A DNA stretch of 64,000 nt. Origin: an uncultured Eubacteriales bacterium. GTDB taxonomy: Bacteria > Bacillota > Clostridia > Oscillospirales > Acutalibacteraceae. The DNA lies in NCBI GenBank assembly GCA_949068525.1, contig CARTIQ010000001.1:129649-193648 (forward strand), given 5' to 3'. The stretch's first letter is position 1. Each line of letters begins with the position of its first letter. The notes beneath the pieces are model-generated. The model was not told where the DNA came from and ran no database searches. It worked only from the letters and a program-made list of their open reading frames with translations. Of the stretch, positions 34,688-43,637 are shown in pieces. A program made the translations under genes and the position numbers.

Positions 34688-34716
34688 TTTACATTTTGAG
34701 AAAAATGTGTTATAAT
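34688..34716 (+). promoter_or_regulatory. sigma-A promoter of the TPP-regulated transporter operon
   Basis: TTTACA (34688-34693) and TATAAT (34711-34716), spacer 17. It begins directly behind the stop of the GGGtGRT gene. Confidence 0.75.
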
Positions 34717-34731
34717 TGTTACAAGTAAAAA

Positions 34732-34822
34732 AAGGGGTGCTGGTGCCTGTTTCTGCGCCGCCGGCTGAGAACGATTTCGTAACCCATAACCTGATTCGGA
34801 TAATGCCGACGGAGGGGAATAT
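34732..34822 (+). promoter_or_regulatory. TPP (THI-box) riboswitch
   Basis: Conserved THI-box elements are present in order: GGGGTGCT, GGCTGAGA, AACCC, ACCTGATTCGGATAATGCC and GGAGGGGAA. It should sense thiamine pyrophosphate and control the transporter genes downstream through the terminator at 34857. Confidence 0.95.
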
Positions 34823-34856
34823 TTAATTGTTGCTTGTTTTCAGGTTAGGTTTTTCG

Positions 34857-34913
34857 CCGTCTGCAGGAGTTTTTATAGTATTCTCCGTTTTGTCAGACGG
34901 ATTTTTCTTTTTT
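34857..34913 (+). terminator. expression-platform terminator of the TPP riboswitch
   Basis: CCGTCTG (34857-34863) pairs with CAGACGG (34894-34900); an inner GGAG/CTCC adds to the stem, and a long T-run follows. GACGG at 34808-34812, in the 3' part of the aptamer, can pair instead with CCGTC at 34857-34861, giving an antiterminator. Confidence 0.85.
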
Positions 34914-34978
34914 AGCAATTAAAATTACTGAGACTGGCTTTGGGTTAGGATTAAATTAATTACGAAGTGAGAAAAATA

Positions 34979-35755
34979 ATGATTAAAAAGTTTGTACAGT
35001 TGAAGCTACCTGCGATGACTTTTGTTTTTATTTTGATATTCATCTGGGGTGCTATATCAGAGTCTGGAGCTATTCCGCAATTCATATTGCCTTCGCCTGG
35101 AGCTATATTCACAGCGCTCATTAACATTTTGCCGGTACTGCTGCAACACTCGGTCACTACACTTTCTGAGACGGCTTTGGGACTGATTTTTAGCGTGACT
35201 CTTGCCATTATCTTAGCGATTTTGATGGACAGATTTGTAACCATAAAACGTGCGATTTATCCGGTTTTAGTTGTGACTCAGACTGTGCCAACCATCGCCA
35301 TAGCGCCGTTTATCGTGTTGCTTTTTGGGTATGACATGCTGCCGAAGATCATTTTGGTGGTGATTTGCTGTTTTTTCCCTATTGCAATATCCCTTTGTGA
35401 CGGATTTTCTAACGTTGAGGTTGAATACTTAAACCTGATGCACTGCATGAATGCCACATATGCACAGACTTTGGTCCATTTAAAGATTCCGTTTGCTGTG
35501 CCTTCTTTTTTTTCGGGCTTGAAAGTCTCGGCCACATATGCGTTTATTAGCGCGGTGGTTGCTGAATGGCTGGGCGGAACCCGCGGTCTCGGGGTATACA
35601 TGACTCGGGTTAAGGCAGCTTATGCGTTTGATCAGCTTTTTGCTTCGATATTTTTCGTCTCGACAGTGAGTCTTGTCTTTGTCAAGGTAATTGAGTTCGC
35701 GCAGAGAAAGATGCTAAATCGCCTTCATCTTGCCGGCGAAAGGAGTCCCTATTAG
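34979..35755 (+). CDS. thiX: ABC transporter permease, thiamine-pyrimidine uptake (ThiX-like)
   Basis: A membrane permease of 258 residues with about six helices and the binding-protein-dependent transport motif (VEYLNLMHCMNATYAQTLVHLKIPFAVPSF holds the EAA-type loop). TPP riboswitch control and the neighbouring THI5-type binding protein point to import of HMP or a formylaminopyrimidine precursor. I chose the ATG at 34979; a GTG at 34967 is possible. Confidence 0.85.
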   Translation: MIKKFVQLKLPAMTFVFILIFIWGAISESGAIPQFILPSPGAIFTALINILPVLLQHSVTTLSETALGLIFSVTLAIILAILMDRFVTIKRAIYPVLVVTQTVPTIAIAPFIVLLFGYDMLPKIILVVICCFFPIAISLCDGFSNVEVEYLNLMHCMNATYAQTLVHLKIPFAVPSFFSGLKVSATYAFISAVVAEWLGGTRGLGVYMTRVKAAYAFDQLFASIFFVSTVSLVFVKVIEFAQRKMLNRLHLAGERSPY

Positions 35756-36769
35756 ATGCTTGTCAAAAAGATTCCCAGATGTATAGCCATTTTCGCCTCC
35801 TTAATTCTGATTTCTATTGCTGCGGTTTGTTTTTACTCAAATTCGCATAACGGCAATAATTCTCTCTACAAAATTACGATTTTGCTGGATTGGACGCCAA
35901 ATACAAATCATACTGGAATTTATATTGCGCAAAAAATGGGCTACTTCCGCAATGAAGGGCTGGATGTAACGATACAGCAGCCACCTCAAGAAAGCTCCAC
36001 CGCGCTGGTTGCTGCTGGTAAAGTTGAGTTTGCTGTGGCGTTTCAGGACTTTTTGGCTCCGGCGCTGACTTCGGACACCCCGCTGCCGGTTAAGGCCGTG
36101 GCTGCCATCGTGCAGCACAATACTTCGGGAATTGTCTGCAAGAGGTCTGCAAACATCCGCACCTACACTGATTTGGAGTTTAAAAACTACTCAACTTTTG
36201 ATAATTTTATTGAACTTGCATTGTTGAAATACTGCGTGGAATTGCAAGGCGGCCGGGTTGAGAACATCAACCTAGTCCGTAACCAAACAAATAACATTGC
36301 TGCAGCGCTTGGCACCAACATCGATGCCGCATGGGGATATTTCGGAATTGAGAGCATTGCTGCAACTAGTTTTGGCATAGAAAATGATTTTCTTTTCTTT
36401 CGCGATGTAGACCCTGTTCTCGATTTTTATACGCCGGTTTTGATTTGCAGCAAGAGCTACATTAATCGCAATCCGGAAATAATTAAGAAAGTTTTGAAGG
36501 CGCTCTCAAACGGGTACACCTTTGCTGCAGGACATCCAAAAAAAGCCGCAGACATTTTGATTGAATGCGTGCCGGAGCTTGATTTCACTATTACACGTAA
36601 AAGTCAAAAATATATATCTACACAGTACATCGCTGACGCTACAAGTTGGGGAAAAATCGACGCTACAAGATGGAACAATTTTTATGATTGGTTGTCTGAA
36701 AGCAAAATTATAAAAAGGCAAATTCCACACGATTCCTCCTTTACAAATGAATTTTTGCCAGAAGGTTAG
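35756..36769 (+). CDS. thiY: THI5/NMT1-type substrate-binding protein (ThiY-like)
   Basis: A 337-residue exported binding protein. One N-terminal hydrophobic segment (about 8-27) with no clear lipobox Cys serves as signal or anchor. LLDWTPNTNHTGIYIA is the hallmark of the family that binds thiamine pyrimidines, followed by GYFRNEGLDVTI and a Gln-Pro-Pro loop. Its ATG directly abuts the permease stop (TAGATG). Confidence 0.9.
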   Translation: MLVKKIPRCIAIFASLILISIAAVCFYSNSHNGNNSLYKITILLDWTPNTNHTGIYIAQKMGYFRNEGLDVTIQQPPQESSTALVAAGKVEFAVAFQDFLAPALTSDTPLPVKAVAAIVQHNTSGIVCKRSANIRTYTDLEFKNYSTFDNFIELALLKYCVELQGGRVENINLVRNQTNNIAAALGTNIDAAWGYFGIESIAATSFGIENDFLFFRDVDPVLDFYTPVLICSKSYINRNPEIIKKVLKALSNGYTFAAGHPKKAADILIECVPELDFTITRKSQKYISTQYIADATSWGKIDATRWNNFYDWLSESKIIKRQIPHDSSFTNEFLPEG

Positions 36770-36776
36770 GGGATTT

Positions 36777-37526
36777 ATGAATAAAGTTGAGATAAAAAAT
36801 ATAACTAAATCATACGGCAAACGGTGTGTGTTAAATAACATTTCTCTATCTGTAAAAGCAAACGAAACTATCGCTATTTTAGGCCAAAGCGGTTGCGGAA
36901 AAACCACTCTGCTTAAATTAATTGCCGGGTTAGAGAAACCAAATGGCGGACAAGTTCTTGTTAATGGTGTCGACGTAACAAGCACTCCAGGCAAAGTTAG
37001 CTATATGCCGCAAGATACCTTGCTTTTCCCGTACAAAACTGTACTTGAAAACGTGACATTGCCCCTGATTTTATCTGGCAAAAAAAAATCAGAAGCTGAG
37101 CTGCATGCAAAAAAATATTTCGAAGAATTTTTTATTTGTGAAACAGAAAATAAATATCCACACGAACTTTCTGGCGGAATGCGCCAACGAGTAGCTTTCT
37201 TGCGCACCTATATGCAGGATAATGAAATTTTGGTTTTAGATGAACCTTTTATTGCACTCGACAGCATTACAAAAACCTCTCTTCATGAATGGTACTTAAA
37301 CGTTATAACTAGCTTTAAAAAGACAACTTTGCTAGTTACTCACGATGTAGAAGAAGCCCTTCTTTTTGCAAATACAATTTATATTTTATCTTTAAAATCT
37401 CACCAGATCGTAAAAGTTTTAACCGTCTGCAATAATCAAAACCTCAATTTTTTATATTCTGATCAATTCTTTAAATTAAAAAAAGAGCTTAGTACCGCCC
37501 TTAGTCTGGACTTAAAATCTTGTTGA
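36777..37526 (+). CDS. thiZ: ABC transporter ATP-binding protein (ThiZ-like)
   Basis: A 249-residue ATPase. GQSGCGKTTL is Walker A, LSGGMRQRVAF the ABC signature, ILVLDEPF Walker B, and LLVTHD the H-loop. It energises the ThiXY importer. TTAGGGG precedes the ATG at 36777. It is the third gene of the riboswitch operon. Confidence 0.92.
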   Translation: MNKVEIKNITKSYGKRCVLNNISLSVKANETIAILGQSGCGKTTLLKLIAGLEKPNGGQVLVNGVDVTSTPGKVSYMPQDTLLFPYKTVLENVTLPLILSGKKKSEAELHAKKYFEEFFICETENKYPHELSGGMRQRVAFLRTYMQDNEILVLDEPFIALDSITKTSLHEWYLNVITSFKKTTLLVTHDVEEALLFANTIYILSLKSHQIVKVLTVCNNQNLNFLYSDQFFKLKKELSTALSLDLKSC

Positions 37527-37551
37527 CAAACTCTGCAACCGCCGGTATAAT
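37523..37551 (+). promoter_or_regulatory. perfect-consensus sigma-A promoter of tRNA-Trp
   Basis: TTGACA (37523-37528) and TATAAT (37546-37551), spacer 17. TTGACA overlaps the end of thiZ. Confidence 0.85.
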
Positions 37552-37564
37552 ATTTTGTGTATAA

Positions 37565-37640
37565 AGGGGTATAGCTCAGATGGTAGAGCAGTGGTCTCCA
37601 AAACCACGTGCCGAGGGTTCAAGTCCTTCTGCCCCTGCCA
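37565..37640 (+). tRNA. tRNA-Trp (anticodon CCA)
   Basis: The anticodon stem GTGGT/ACCAC encloses CTCCAAA, anticodon CCA. The acceptor AGGGGTA has a matching 3' side; CCA is encoded at the end. Confidence 0.95.
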
Positions 37641-37680
37641 CTTTTTATGTTGGGCCTTATATAGTGGGAGGAATTCCGAA

Positions 37681-39207
37681 ATGAAAAAATTAAAATTTAT
37701 TAATCTATTTTATACATTGGCTTTTATCTGTTTTATATCACTAGGATGTTCGCAGAGTGTTAACGCAAAAAATTTAGATTTAAAAATAGTTTTTACGAAT
37801 GATATTCACGGTAAAATTGTTGGTGGTGAAGATACTGAAACCGGCAAGTTTATTGGATATTCAAAAATTGGGTCTTACATATCACAAACTAAACATGATA
37901 AAAAAAACACTTTGATAATAGATGCTGGTGATGCTTTTCACGGGGACACCGTTGCTAATTTATCGCAAGGGCAAGCGATTTTGAGTATTATGAATGAAAT
38001 TGGATACAATTATTTTTTGCCAGGAAACCATGACTTTAATTTTGGAAAAGAACGTTTGTTAAAACTCACACATGATGGCAGTTTTAAAACAATTTGTTCT
38101 AATCTATTAAACAAAAGTGTACCGATGTTTGAAGAAAATGATATTTTTGAAATTGATGGTGTAAAAATTGGAATTTTTGCTTTAACTTCGCCAGAGTTAA
38201 TCACTAAAAGTAATCTTAAAAATATTGAAGAAATTGAAGTTATACCACCCATCGAAGTTGCAAAAAAACAAGTTGAAACGCTTAAAGAAAAAGGCGCAGA
38301 CTTTATAATTTTAATTTCTCATTTAGGGATACTTAGCGAAGAAGAAAGCTGGTGGTCTTATGCTGTTCGTGATAGTGTTCCTGAAATCGACCTAATTATT
38401 GATTCTCACAGCCATAATGTGCTTGATGATTTTGAGCAATTAGATGGGAAAGCGGTTATAACTTCCGCAGGAATCAGTGGGCAAAATGTAGGCGTTGTTG
38501 ATATAGAAATTAAAGACAAAATCAAAAAAATTAAGCCCTATAATTTAAGTTTTTCTGATTTTAAAGATATTCCTAAAAATAAAAAAATTGAAAAAATTAT
38601 TAAGTCTGAAACTGACAAAATCAAACCTGTATTGGAGCAAAATGTTGGTTATACAAGTGTTTACCTAAATGGAGAGAGAGAAACAATTCGAACTGAAAAA
38701 ACAAACCTTGCTAAAATTGTTTGTGAGGCCATTTTGAAAGAAACAGATGCAGATATTGCATTTTTAAATGCCGGCGCATTTCGTAGCAGTATTGAAGTTG
38801 GGAATATTAAAATGGCAGATGTTTTGCGTGTATTTTCGCTAGGGCATTCTATTGTTACAAAATCTGTATCGGGTGAAAACATTATAAAAGCTCTTGAACT
38901 TGCCCTCCGGCAATATCCTAAAATGTCTGCTTCTTTTCCTCAAGTTGCAGGAATGAAATTTAAAATTACTGCTACGGAAGGCAACAATAAAGTCAAAGAT
39001 GTGACTATAAACGGTAGTAGAATCGATTTAAAAAAAGAGTATATTTTTGCCACAAATGATTTTTTAGCATCTGGTGGCGATGGTTTTGATATGATAAAAA
39101 GTAGTAGAGAATTAAAACAATTTGATTCTTTAGATAAAATTTTTGCAAAATACGTGTCCGAGATAAGCCCTATTGATTTAGATTCTAACCTTAAAAAATC
39201 AGCTTAA
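37681..39207 (+). CDS. 5'-nucleotidase/UshA-type metallophosphatase lipoprotein
   Basis: A 508-residue exported enzyme. ISLGCS (Cys about 24) is a lipobox. The metallophosphatase domain has FTNDIHGK, DAGDAFHGD, PGNHDFNFG and DSHSHN; the C-terminal 5_nucleotid_C domain has NAGAFRSSIEVG and ASGGDGFDMI, the substrate-binding aromatic/Asp region. It would hydrolyse extracellular nucleotides. GTGGGAGGAATT precedes the ATG. The gene begins 40 bases behind tRNA-Trp with no terminator, so it may be transcribed from the tRNA promoter. Its 3' side is AT-rich, and codon use is A/T-heavy compared with the thi genes. Confidence 0.9.
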   Translation: MKKLKFINLFYTLAFICFISLGCSQSVNAKNLDLKIVFTNDIHGKIVGGEDTETGKFIGYSKIGSYISQTKHDKKNTLIIDAGDAFHGDTVANLSQGQAILSIMNEIGYNYFLPGNHDFNFGKERLLKLTHDGSFKTICSNLLNKSVPMFEENDIFEIDGVKIGIFALTSPELITKSNLKNIEEIEVIPPIEVAKKQVETLKEKGADFIILISHLGILSEEESWWSYAVRDSVPEIDLIIDSHSHNVLDDFEQLDGKAVITSAGISGQNVGVVDIEIKDKIKKIKPYNLSFSDFKDIPKNKKIEKIIKSETDKIKPVLEQNVGYTSVYLNGERETIRTEKTNLAKIVCEAILKETDADIAFLNAGAFRSSIEVGNIKMADVLRVFSLGHSIVTKSVSGENIIKALELALRQYPKMSASFPQVAGMKFKITATEGNNKVKDVTINGSRIDLKKEYIFATNDFLASGGDGFDMIKSSRELKQFDSLDKIFAKYVSEISPIDLDSNLKKSA

Positions 39208-39334
39208 ATTATCATTCATTCAAAGTCTCGTAGGCTTGACATTAAAAAGTATTAAAATGTCTTTACAAACATTGTAGTCGGCTCAAACCTGCATTATTCA
39301 AGTCCCTAATGGTTGCCCGCACCAAGCCTTTGAT

Positions 39335-40132
39335 CTAAGACATATTTACCTTATCTGCAATAACAACTGATTGCTTGCCCATCTCTAAAAATCGTTGTTC
39401 TACCAACCCTTTATTATAAGCAATCAAACCGTGGTTTTTATACGGGTCATTGAAATAATAATTGTCATCATCATACCCTACTAGGACCAAGCAATGTTCG
39501 CTACGTGTCCAAGTAAAATTGTCTCCAATATTATACGGAGAGTTTTCATCGATATAATCAATGGTCCAACTACGCCCCGGGCTGCTCTGTTTCATGTCCA
39601 TTGTTGCCCAAACCAACACTGGAGTCCCGTTATCAATATAATTCCCTACAAGATCAGATAAACTTAGACCTGTCTTAACCACCGCTTCATGCCTCGACAA
39701 ATTCAATATTTTATTCATAGATTTTGCAAGGCCAGGTGCAAAAATACCAAAACCACAATTCACACCAGAATCTTTATAAGGGTCTCCCGGGTATGCTGCG
39801 TTTGGGTCCGGACCATGCCATACTCCGTTTTTATCTATGTACCAATCTCTTTTTATCAAATAATTATCCGTAAAATCCTTTTCCGAAATGTTGTACTCAT
39901 AAAACTGCAAAACCATAGCAGCACTAACTGCTTCGCATCCAAAAACAATGTCATTTTGATTTATATATGGAACTTTTATGAATTTTTTTTGCAAATTTTG
40001 CCCTAATACAGGCACATTATTTTCGCTATCACTTTGGAAAACCGCACTTTCACACACAAAAGAACTAACATTCAAAAAGAACGCTGCCCCCACTAAGCAG
40101 CAAAAAACTCTGGCCGAAAATTTTTTAACCAT
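39335..40132 (-). CDS. secreted C39-like cysteine peptidase
   Basis: A 265-residue exported protein of the Peptidase_C39_2 type. The signal peptide covers about residues 1-29. VPYINQN and GCEAVSAAMVLQFY bear the catalytic Cys; EHCLVLVGYDDDNYYFNDP has the catalytic His and Asp. There is no ABC transporter or membrane segment, so it is not a RiPP-leader exporter. GAGGAGGTAAAT precedes the ATG. It is a single gene with no obvious partner. Confidence 0.85.
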   Translation of the reverse strand: MVKKFSARVFCCLVGAAFFLNVSSFVCESAVFQSDSENNVPVLGQNLQKKFIKVPYINQNDIVFGCEAVSAAMVLQFYEYNISEKDFTDNYLIKRDWYIDKNGVWHGPDPNAAYPGDPYKDSGVNCGFGIFAPGLAKSMNKILNLSRHEAVVKTGLSLSDLVGNYIDNGTPVLVWATMDMKQSSPGRSWTIDYIDENSPYNIGDNFTWTRSEHCLVLVGYDDDNYYFNDPYKNHGLIAYNKGLVEQRFLEMGKQSVVIADKVNMS

Positions 40133-40243
40133 ATTTACCTCCTCTAACTTTATTTTTAATAAAATATTCTACAGTAATATTGGTTATGCATACTATGTTC
40201 ACTAAAAATTATTATCATTTCACCACAAGTTATTGCTAACAAT

Positions 40244-40319
40244 TGGTGGACGTTAACGGACTTGAACCGCTGACCCTTCGCACGTCAAGCGAATGCTCTA
40301 CCAGCTGAGCTAAACGTCC
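40244..40319 (-). tRNA. tRNA-Val (anticodon GAC)
   Basis: The acceptor GGACGTT pairs with AACGTCC, then A and encoded CCA. The anticodon stem TTCGC/GCGAA encloses TTGACGT, anticodon GAC. Confidence 0.95.
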
Positions 40320-40399
40320 AGAACAAATATTGAAAAAATTTATATTATAATAAAAAACCACCGCAAATCGCGGCATTACTCTTACTTTAATTGTATCAC

Positions 40400-40428
40400 T
40401 TGAGTTTCAAAAAGTCAACTGATATAAT
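40400..40428 (+). promoter_or_regulatory. sigma-A promoter of the beta-helix protein gene
   Basis: TTGAGT (40400-40405) and TATAAT (40423-40428), spacer 17. Confidence 0.65.
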
Positions 40429-40462
40429 TGAAATTACTAAAAAGCGAGGGGAGATTTTAAAA

Positions 40463-41125
40463 ATGGAAATAAAAGTAGATTCGCTATTAATTTTAGAGCA
40501 TACTATTGCCAAGGATCTATTTGGGGGCGTAGAATGGCCGTGGGATGTGATTCCTAAAATTTCTGAATTTATAATTGAGCTTGGGCAAACACTTTCGGCA
40601 GAAAAATATGATAGGATCGGAGAAAACATTTGGGTCTCGAAATCCGCTAAAATAAGCCAAACTGCTAGCCTAAATGGTCCGCTTATTGTGGACGAAGACG
40701 TAGAAATCCGCCATTGTGCATATATCCGAGGTAGTTCTATAATCGGCAAGGGCGCTGTTGTGGGGAATTCCACTGAGATTAAAAACTCGGTTCTCTTTGA
40801 TAGCACCAATGTTCCACATTACAATTACATAGGAGACTCCATACTGGGCTACAAGGCACACATGGGCGCCGGGAGCATCACTTCGAATGTGAAATCGGAC
40901 AAAAGCATCATCACGGTGCTTTACAATGGCAATAGAATCGATACCGGTCTTAAAAAGTTTGGTGCGATTGTTGGCGATTTCGTCGAAGTCGGCTGTAATG
41001 CTGTCCTAAACCCCGGCACTATCATAGGCAAAAACTCCAGCGTTTATCCACTTAGTTCCGTCCGTGGCGTTGTTCCAACAAACAGCATATATAAATCCGC
41101 CAACACTATCGTTGAAAAAGTTTAA
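40463..41125 (+). CDS. left-handed beta-helix (hexapeptide repeat) protein
   Basis: A 220-residue protein. After an N-terminal helical part (about 1-65) there are many hexapeptide turns (KISQTASLNGPLIVDEDVEI, IGKGAVVGNSTEIKNS, VGCNAVLNPGTIIGKNSSVYP), so the body is a left-handed beta-helix. This resembles the C-terminal acyltransferase-like half of GlmU and related sugar-nucleotide enzymes. No nucleotidyltransferase domain is present. The loop GYKAHMGAGSITSNVKSDK is shared with GlmU-like proteins. GAGGGGAG precedes the ATG. The substrate is unknown. Confidence 0.8.
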   Translation: MEIKVDSLLILEHTIAKDLFGGVEWPWDVIPKISEFIIELGQTLSAEKYDRIGENIWVSKSAKISQTASLNGPLIVDEDVEIRHCAYIRGSSIIGKGAVVGNSTEIKNSVLFDSTNVPHYNYIGDSILGYKAHMGAGSITSNVKSDKSIITVLYNGNRIDTGLKKFGAIVGDFVEVGCNAVLNPGTIIGKNSSVYPLSSVRGVVPTNSIYKSANTIVEKV

Positions 41126-41137
41126 TCTGTGATATAA

Positions 41138-41168
41138 AAATAGGCGCAGCACTATACCGCGCGGCGCC
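41138..41168 (-). terminator. probable intrinsic terminator after murC
   Basis: GGCGC and GCGCC (41143-41147, 41064-adjacent arm at 41164-41168) form a short GC stem with a long loop. On the minus strand TATTTTTAT follows. Confidence 0.5.
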
Positions 41169-41177
41169 GTTTGCTTT

Positions 41178-42554
41178 CTATTTTTCTGTAAGCCGCTTCA
41201 AAATCATATTTGCGCAGACGTAAACATTGCCCCCGCCCATGGTTAGAACTAAGTCCCCAGGCGTTGCTATTTTTTCGATGCAATCTGTGATCTCCTCAAA
41301 CGTACGCAAGCATATACAATTCTCAAGCTTTACCGCTAAGTCTTCGGACTTAATATTATAGGCGTTTATCTCTCGAACAGCCAGAATCTCAGACAAAACG
41401 GTAATATCAGCAATGGACAGCGATTTTGCAAATTCATTCAAAAATGCCGCCGTGCGAGAAAATGTGTGTGGTTGAAACACTGCAATAACTCGCTTAAATC
41501 CCATTTTTTTAGCAGCAGTAAGCACCGAAGTTATTTCCGTTGGGTGATGCGCAAAATCATCGGCAACAGTGATCCCATCCGGCTGGCCAAGTACCTCAAA
41601 TCGGCGATGCACCCCGGTAAACTCGCCAAGCGCTTTGGCTATGTCCTCCGGCGCTACTCCCAAGCAATCAGCAACTGTAGCTGCGGCAAGTGCGTTATAA
41701 ACGTTATATTTCCCCGGCACTGATAGTTTTATCGCTGCTAGCTTTTCTCCGCTTTTCAGCAAGTCAAATCTCGGAAATGCTACATTCTCTTCAGAAATAT
41801 TTTCGGCATAATAAGTGTTGTCCTTTGACTCACCAAAAGTCACGACCGGTGCAGCCACATTTTTTGTCGCTAGGACAGAATTCTCGTCTTCTCCGTTTAT
41901 GACTATGAGCCCCGTTGCTTTTTTCGCAAATTTGTTGAACGAGTTTATCACATTTTCGAGGTTTCCAAAATAGTCAAGGTGATCCGCCTCCACATTCGTT
42001 ATTACCGCCATCGACGGCGTGATCTTCAAAAAGGAATCCACATATTCACACGCCTCGCACACGATTGTGTCCGACTTGCCCGTTCTGCTGTTTCCGTTTA
42101 TTGCTGGCAACTTTCCGCCGATTATCGCGCTCGGGTCTTTTTTTGCTATTGTTAAAATCTGAGTTATCATTGCAGTTGTGGTGGTTTTGCCGTGCGTGCC
42201 TGAAACTGCTACGGTGTTTTTATATTTTGCACACAAAAGCCCCAGCATAACAGAACGTTCTATGCATGGAATTCTTCTCTTTGCAGCCTCTGCCCTCTCT
42301 ACATTGTCTTCTTTTATTGCAGCTGAATATACCACCAATTCGGCCTTGTTTACGTTTGCAGCTGCATGCTCTGTATATACCTTCATTCCCTTGTCTATAA
42401 GCCTTTGCAGGGTATCCGAGATATAATTATCGGACCCAGTTATATTGTAGCCTTTATCCATCAGAATCTCTGCCATGGGGCACATACCGGAGCCACCTAT
42501 CCCGATAAAATGTATGTTCTTCGCACTATTTAAAATGTTCTCAAGATTCCTCAA
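41178..42554 (-). CDS. murC: UDP-N-acetylmuramate-L-alanine ligase
   Basis: The 458-residue ligase adds L-Ala to UDP-MurNAc. N-terminal IHFIGIGGSGMCPMAEIL binds the UDP-sugar; VSGTHGKTTTTAMI is the ATP P-loop; DDFAHHPTEI holds the Mur C-domain Asp and His. The start is TTG at 42554, with AAAGGTG about 10 bases upstream. It stands alone, apart from the dcw cluster. Confidence 0.96.
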   Translation of the reverse strand: MRNLENILNSAKNIHFIGIGGSGMCPMAEILMDKGYNITGSDNYISDTLQRLIDKGMKVYTEHAAANVNKAELVVYSAAIKEDNVERAEAAKRRIPCIERSVMLGLLCAKYKNTVAVSGTHGKTTTTAMITQILTIAKKDPSAIIGGKLPAINGNSRTGKSDTIVCEACEYVDSFLKITPSMAVITNVEADHLDYFGNLENVINSFNKFAKKATGLIVINGEDENSVLATKNVAAPVVTFGESKDNTYYAENISEENVAFPRFDLLKSGEKLAAIKLSVPGKYNVYNALAAATVADCLGVAPEDIAKALGEFTGVHRRFEVLGQPDGITVADDFAHHPTEITSVLTAAKKMGFKRVIAVFQPHTFSRTAAFLNEFAKSLSIADITVLSEILAVREINAYNIKSEDLAVKLENCICLRTFEEITDCIEKIATPGDLVLTMGGGNVYVCANMILKRLTEK

Positions 42555-42702
42555 CCTAAATTCACACCTTTTGTTAAATTAAAAACAGCTTTTATGCTCC
42601 TACAGTACTATTATATTGCGGTTTTACTCAGAAATAAATAGTTTTTTATCTTTTTTGATTGTACATCTATAAAATAATGTTACTGTTTTGCCTGTTGTTG
42701 TA

Positions 42703-42730
42703 ACAAGCTTTATCCGGCAGCCATATTATG
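42703..42730 (+). promoter_or_regulatory. candidate sigma-K promoter of dpaAB
   Basis: ACA (42703-42705), 16 bases, then CATATTATG (42722-42730) resembles the sigma-K pattern AC-N16-CATANNNTA. dpaAB (spoVF) is a sigma-K target in Bacillus. The match is short and unproven. Confidence 0.35.
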
Positions 42731-42755
42731 TTGTGAATGATGGAGGTAACACAAT

Positions 42756-43637
42756 ATGATTGGCATAGATACTTTTGCAATAGTTGGGGGCGACAAGCGC
42801 CAGGTAGCGATGGCAGAAAGTATTTTGTTGGACGGCTATAATGTTTACGCTGTTGGGTTTGAAAATACTACCCTAAAAAGCGGTATTACAAAGGCAAATT
42901 TAAAAGACGCTGTAAAAATGAGTGATTATATAATTCTTCCGGTGCCTGCAATCACTTCGGATGGCTATTTGAATGCACCACACTCTCGCGAACAAATCTC
43001 AGTTAACGATGAATTTGCTAAAACTATGTTTGACAAAAAAATATTCTGCGCAAAGGCCGAAGACTTAATCTCCGCCAGCCCGATTTTTAGCAATATGCAA
43101 TTATATGATTATTCTAAAAGAGAAGAATTTGCCGTGAATAATGCAATTTCTACGGCGGAAGGAGCTATCCAAATTGCCATGCAAGAATACGGTGGGACTA
43201 TCAATGGCTCTCGATGCTTGGTTGCAGGGTTTGGGAGGATCGGTAAAGTCTTGAGCAAAATGTTAAAAGGGATCGGTGCTAAGGTTACTGCTAGCGCTAG
43301 AAAGGCCAAAGATATCGCTTGGATAAATTTGTTGGGCTACTCGGCCGTGTTAACCGCAAGTCTTACTTCTCCAAAAGCCGGCAGCACAGCTTTTGACATT
43401 ATCTTTAACACTATTCCCAGTTTAATTTTTGACGCCGACGTTCTTGCTAGATTACCTAAAAACGCTGTTATAATTGACTTAGCCTCTCTGCCCGGCGGGG
43501 TAGACTTTGACTCGGCTAGGAAGCTTAAAATCAAAGCGATACAGGCTTTGGCGTTGCCCGGAAAGGTTGCGCCGAGGTCGGCCGGAGAAATCATAAAAAA
43601 CACGATATACAACATGATTGAGGAGGATCAATTATGA
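42756..43637 (+). CDS. dpaA: dipicolinate synthase subunit A
   Basis: A 293-residue NAD(P)-type dehydrogenase-like subunit (SpoVFA). TFAIVGGDKRQVAMAESIL opens the fold and CLVAGFGRIGKVLSKML is the Rossmann glycine motif. With DpaB it makes dipicolinic acid, the spore-core chelator, from dihydrodipicolinate in the mother cell. GGAGG precedes the ATG. The dpaB start overlaps its stop. Confidence 0.94.
   Translation: MIGIDTFAIVGGDKRQVAMAESILLDGYNVYAVGFENTTLKSGITKANLKDAVKMSDYIILPVPAITSDGYLNAPHSREQISVNDEFAKTMFDKKIFCAKAEDLISASPIFSNMQLYDYSKREEFAVNNAISTAEGAIQIAMQEYGGTINGSRCLVAGFGRIGKVLSKMLKGIGAKVTASARKAKDIAWINLLGYSAVLTASLTSPKAGSTAFDIIFNTIPSLIFDADVLARLPKNAVIIDLASLPGGVDFDSARKLKIKAIQALALPGKVAPRSAGEIIKNTIYNMIEEDQL

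Noticed and set aside
39270..39322. tRNA-like 3' end (TTCAAGTCC ... GCCCGCACCA) between the 5'-nucleotidase and the C39 peptidase
   Set aside because: No matching 5' acceptor strand, D-arm or anticodon arm; the T-arm pairing is wrong. At most a remnant.
39335..40132. C39 peptidase as the exporter for the double-glycine peptides
   Set aside because: It has a signal peptide and no ABC or membrane domain, so it is a secreted C39_2-type protein and not a leader-cleaving transporter.
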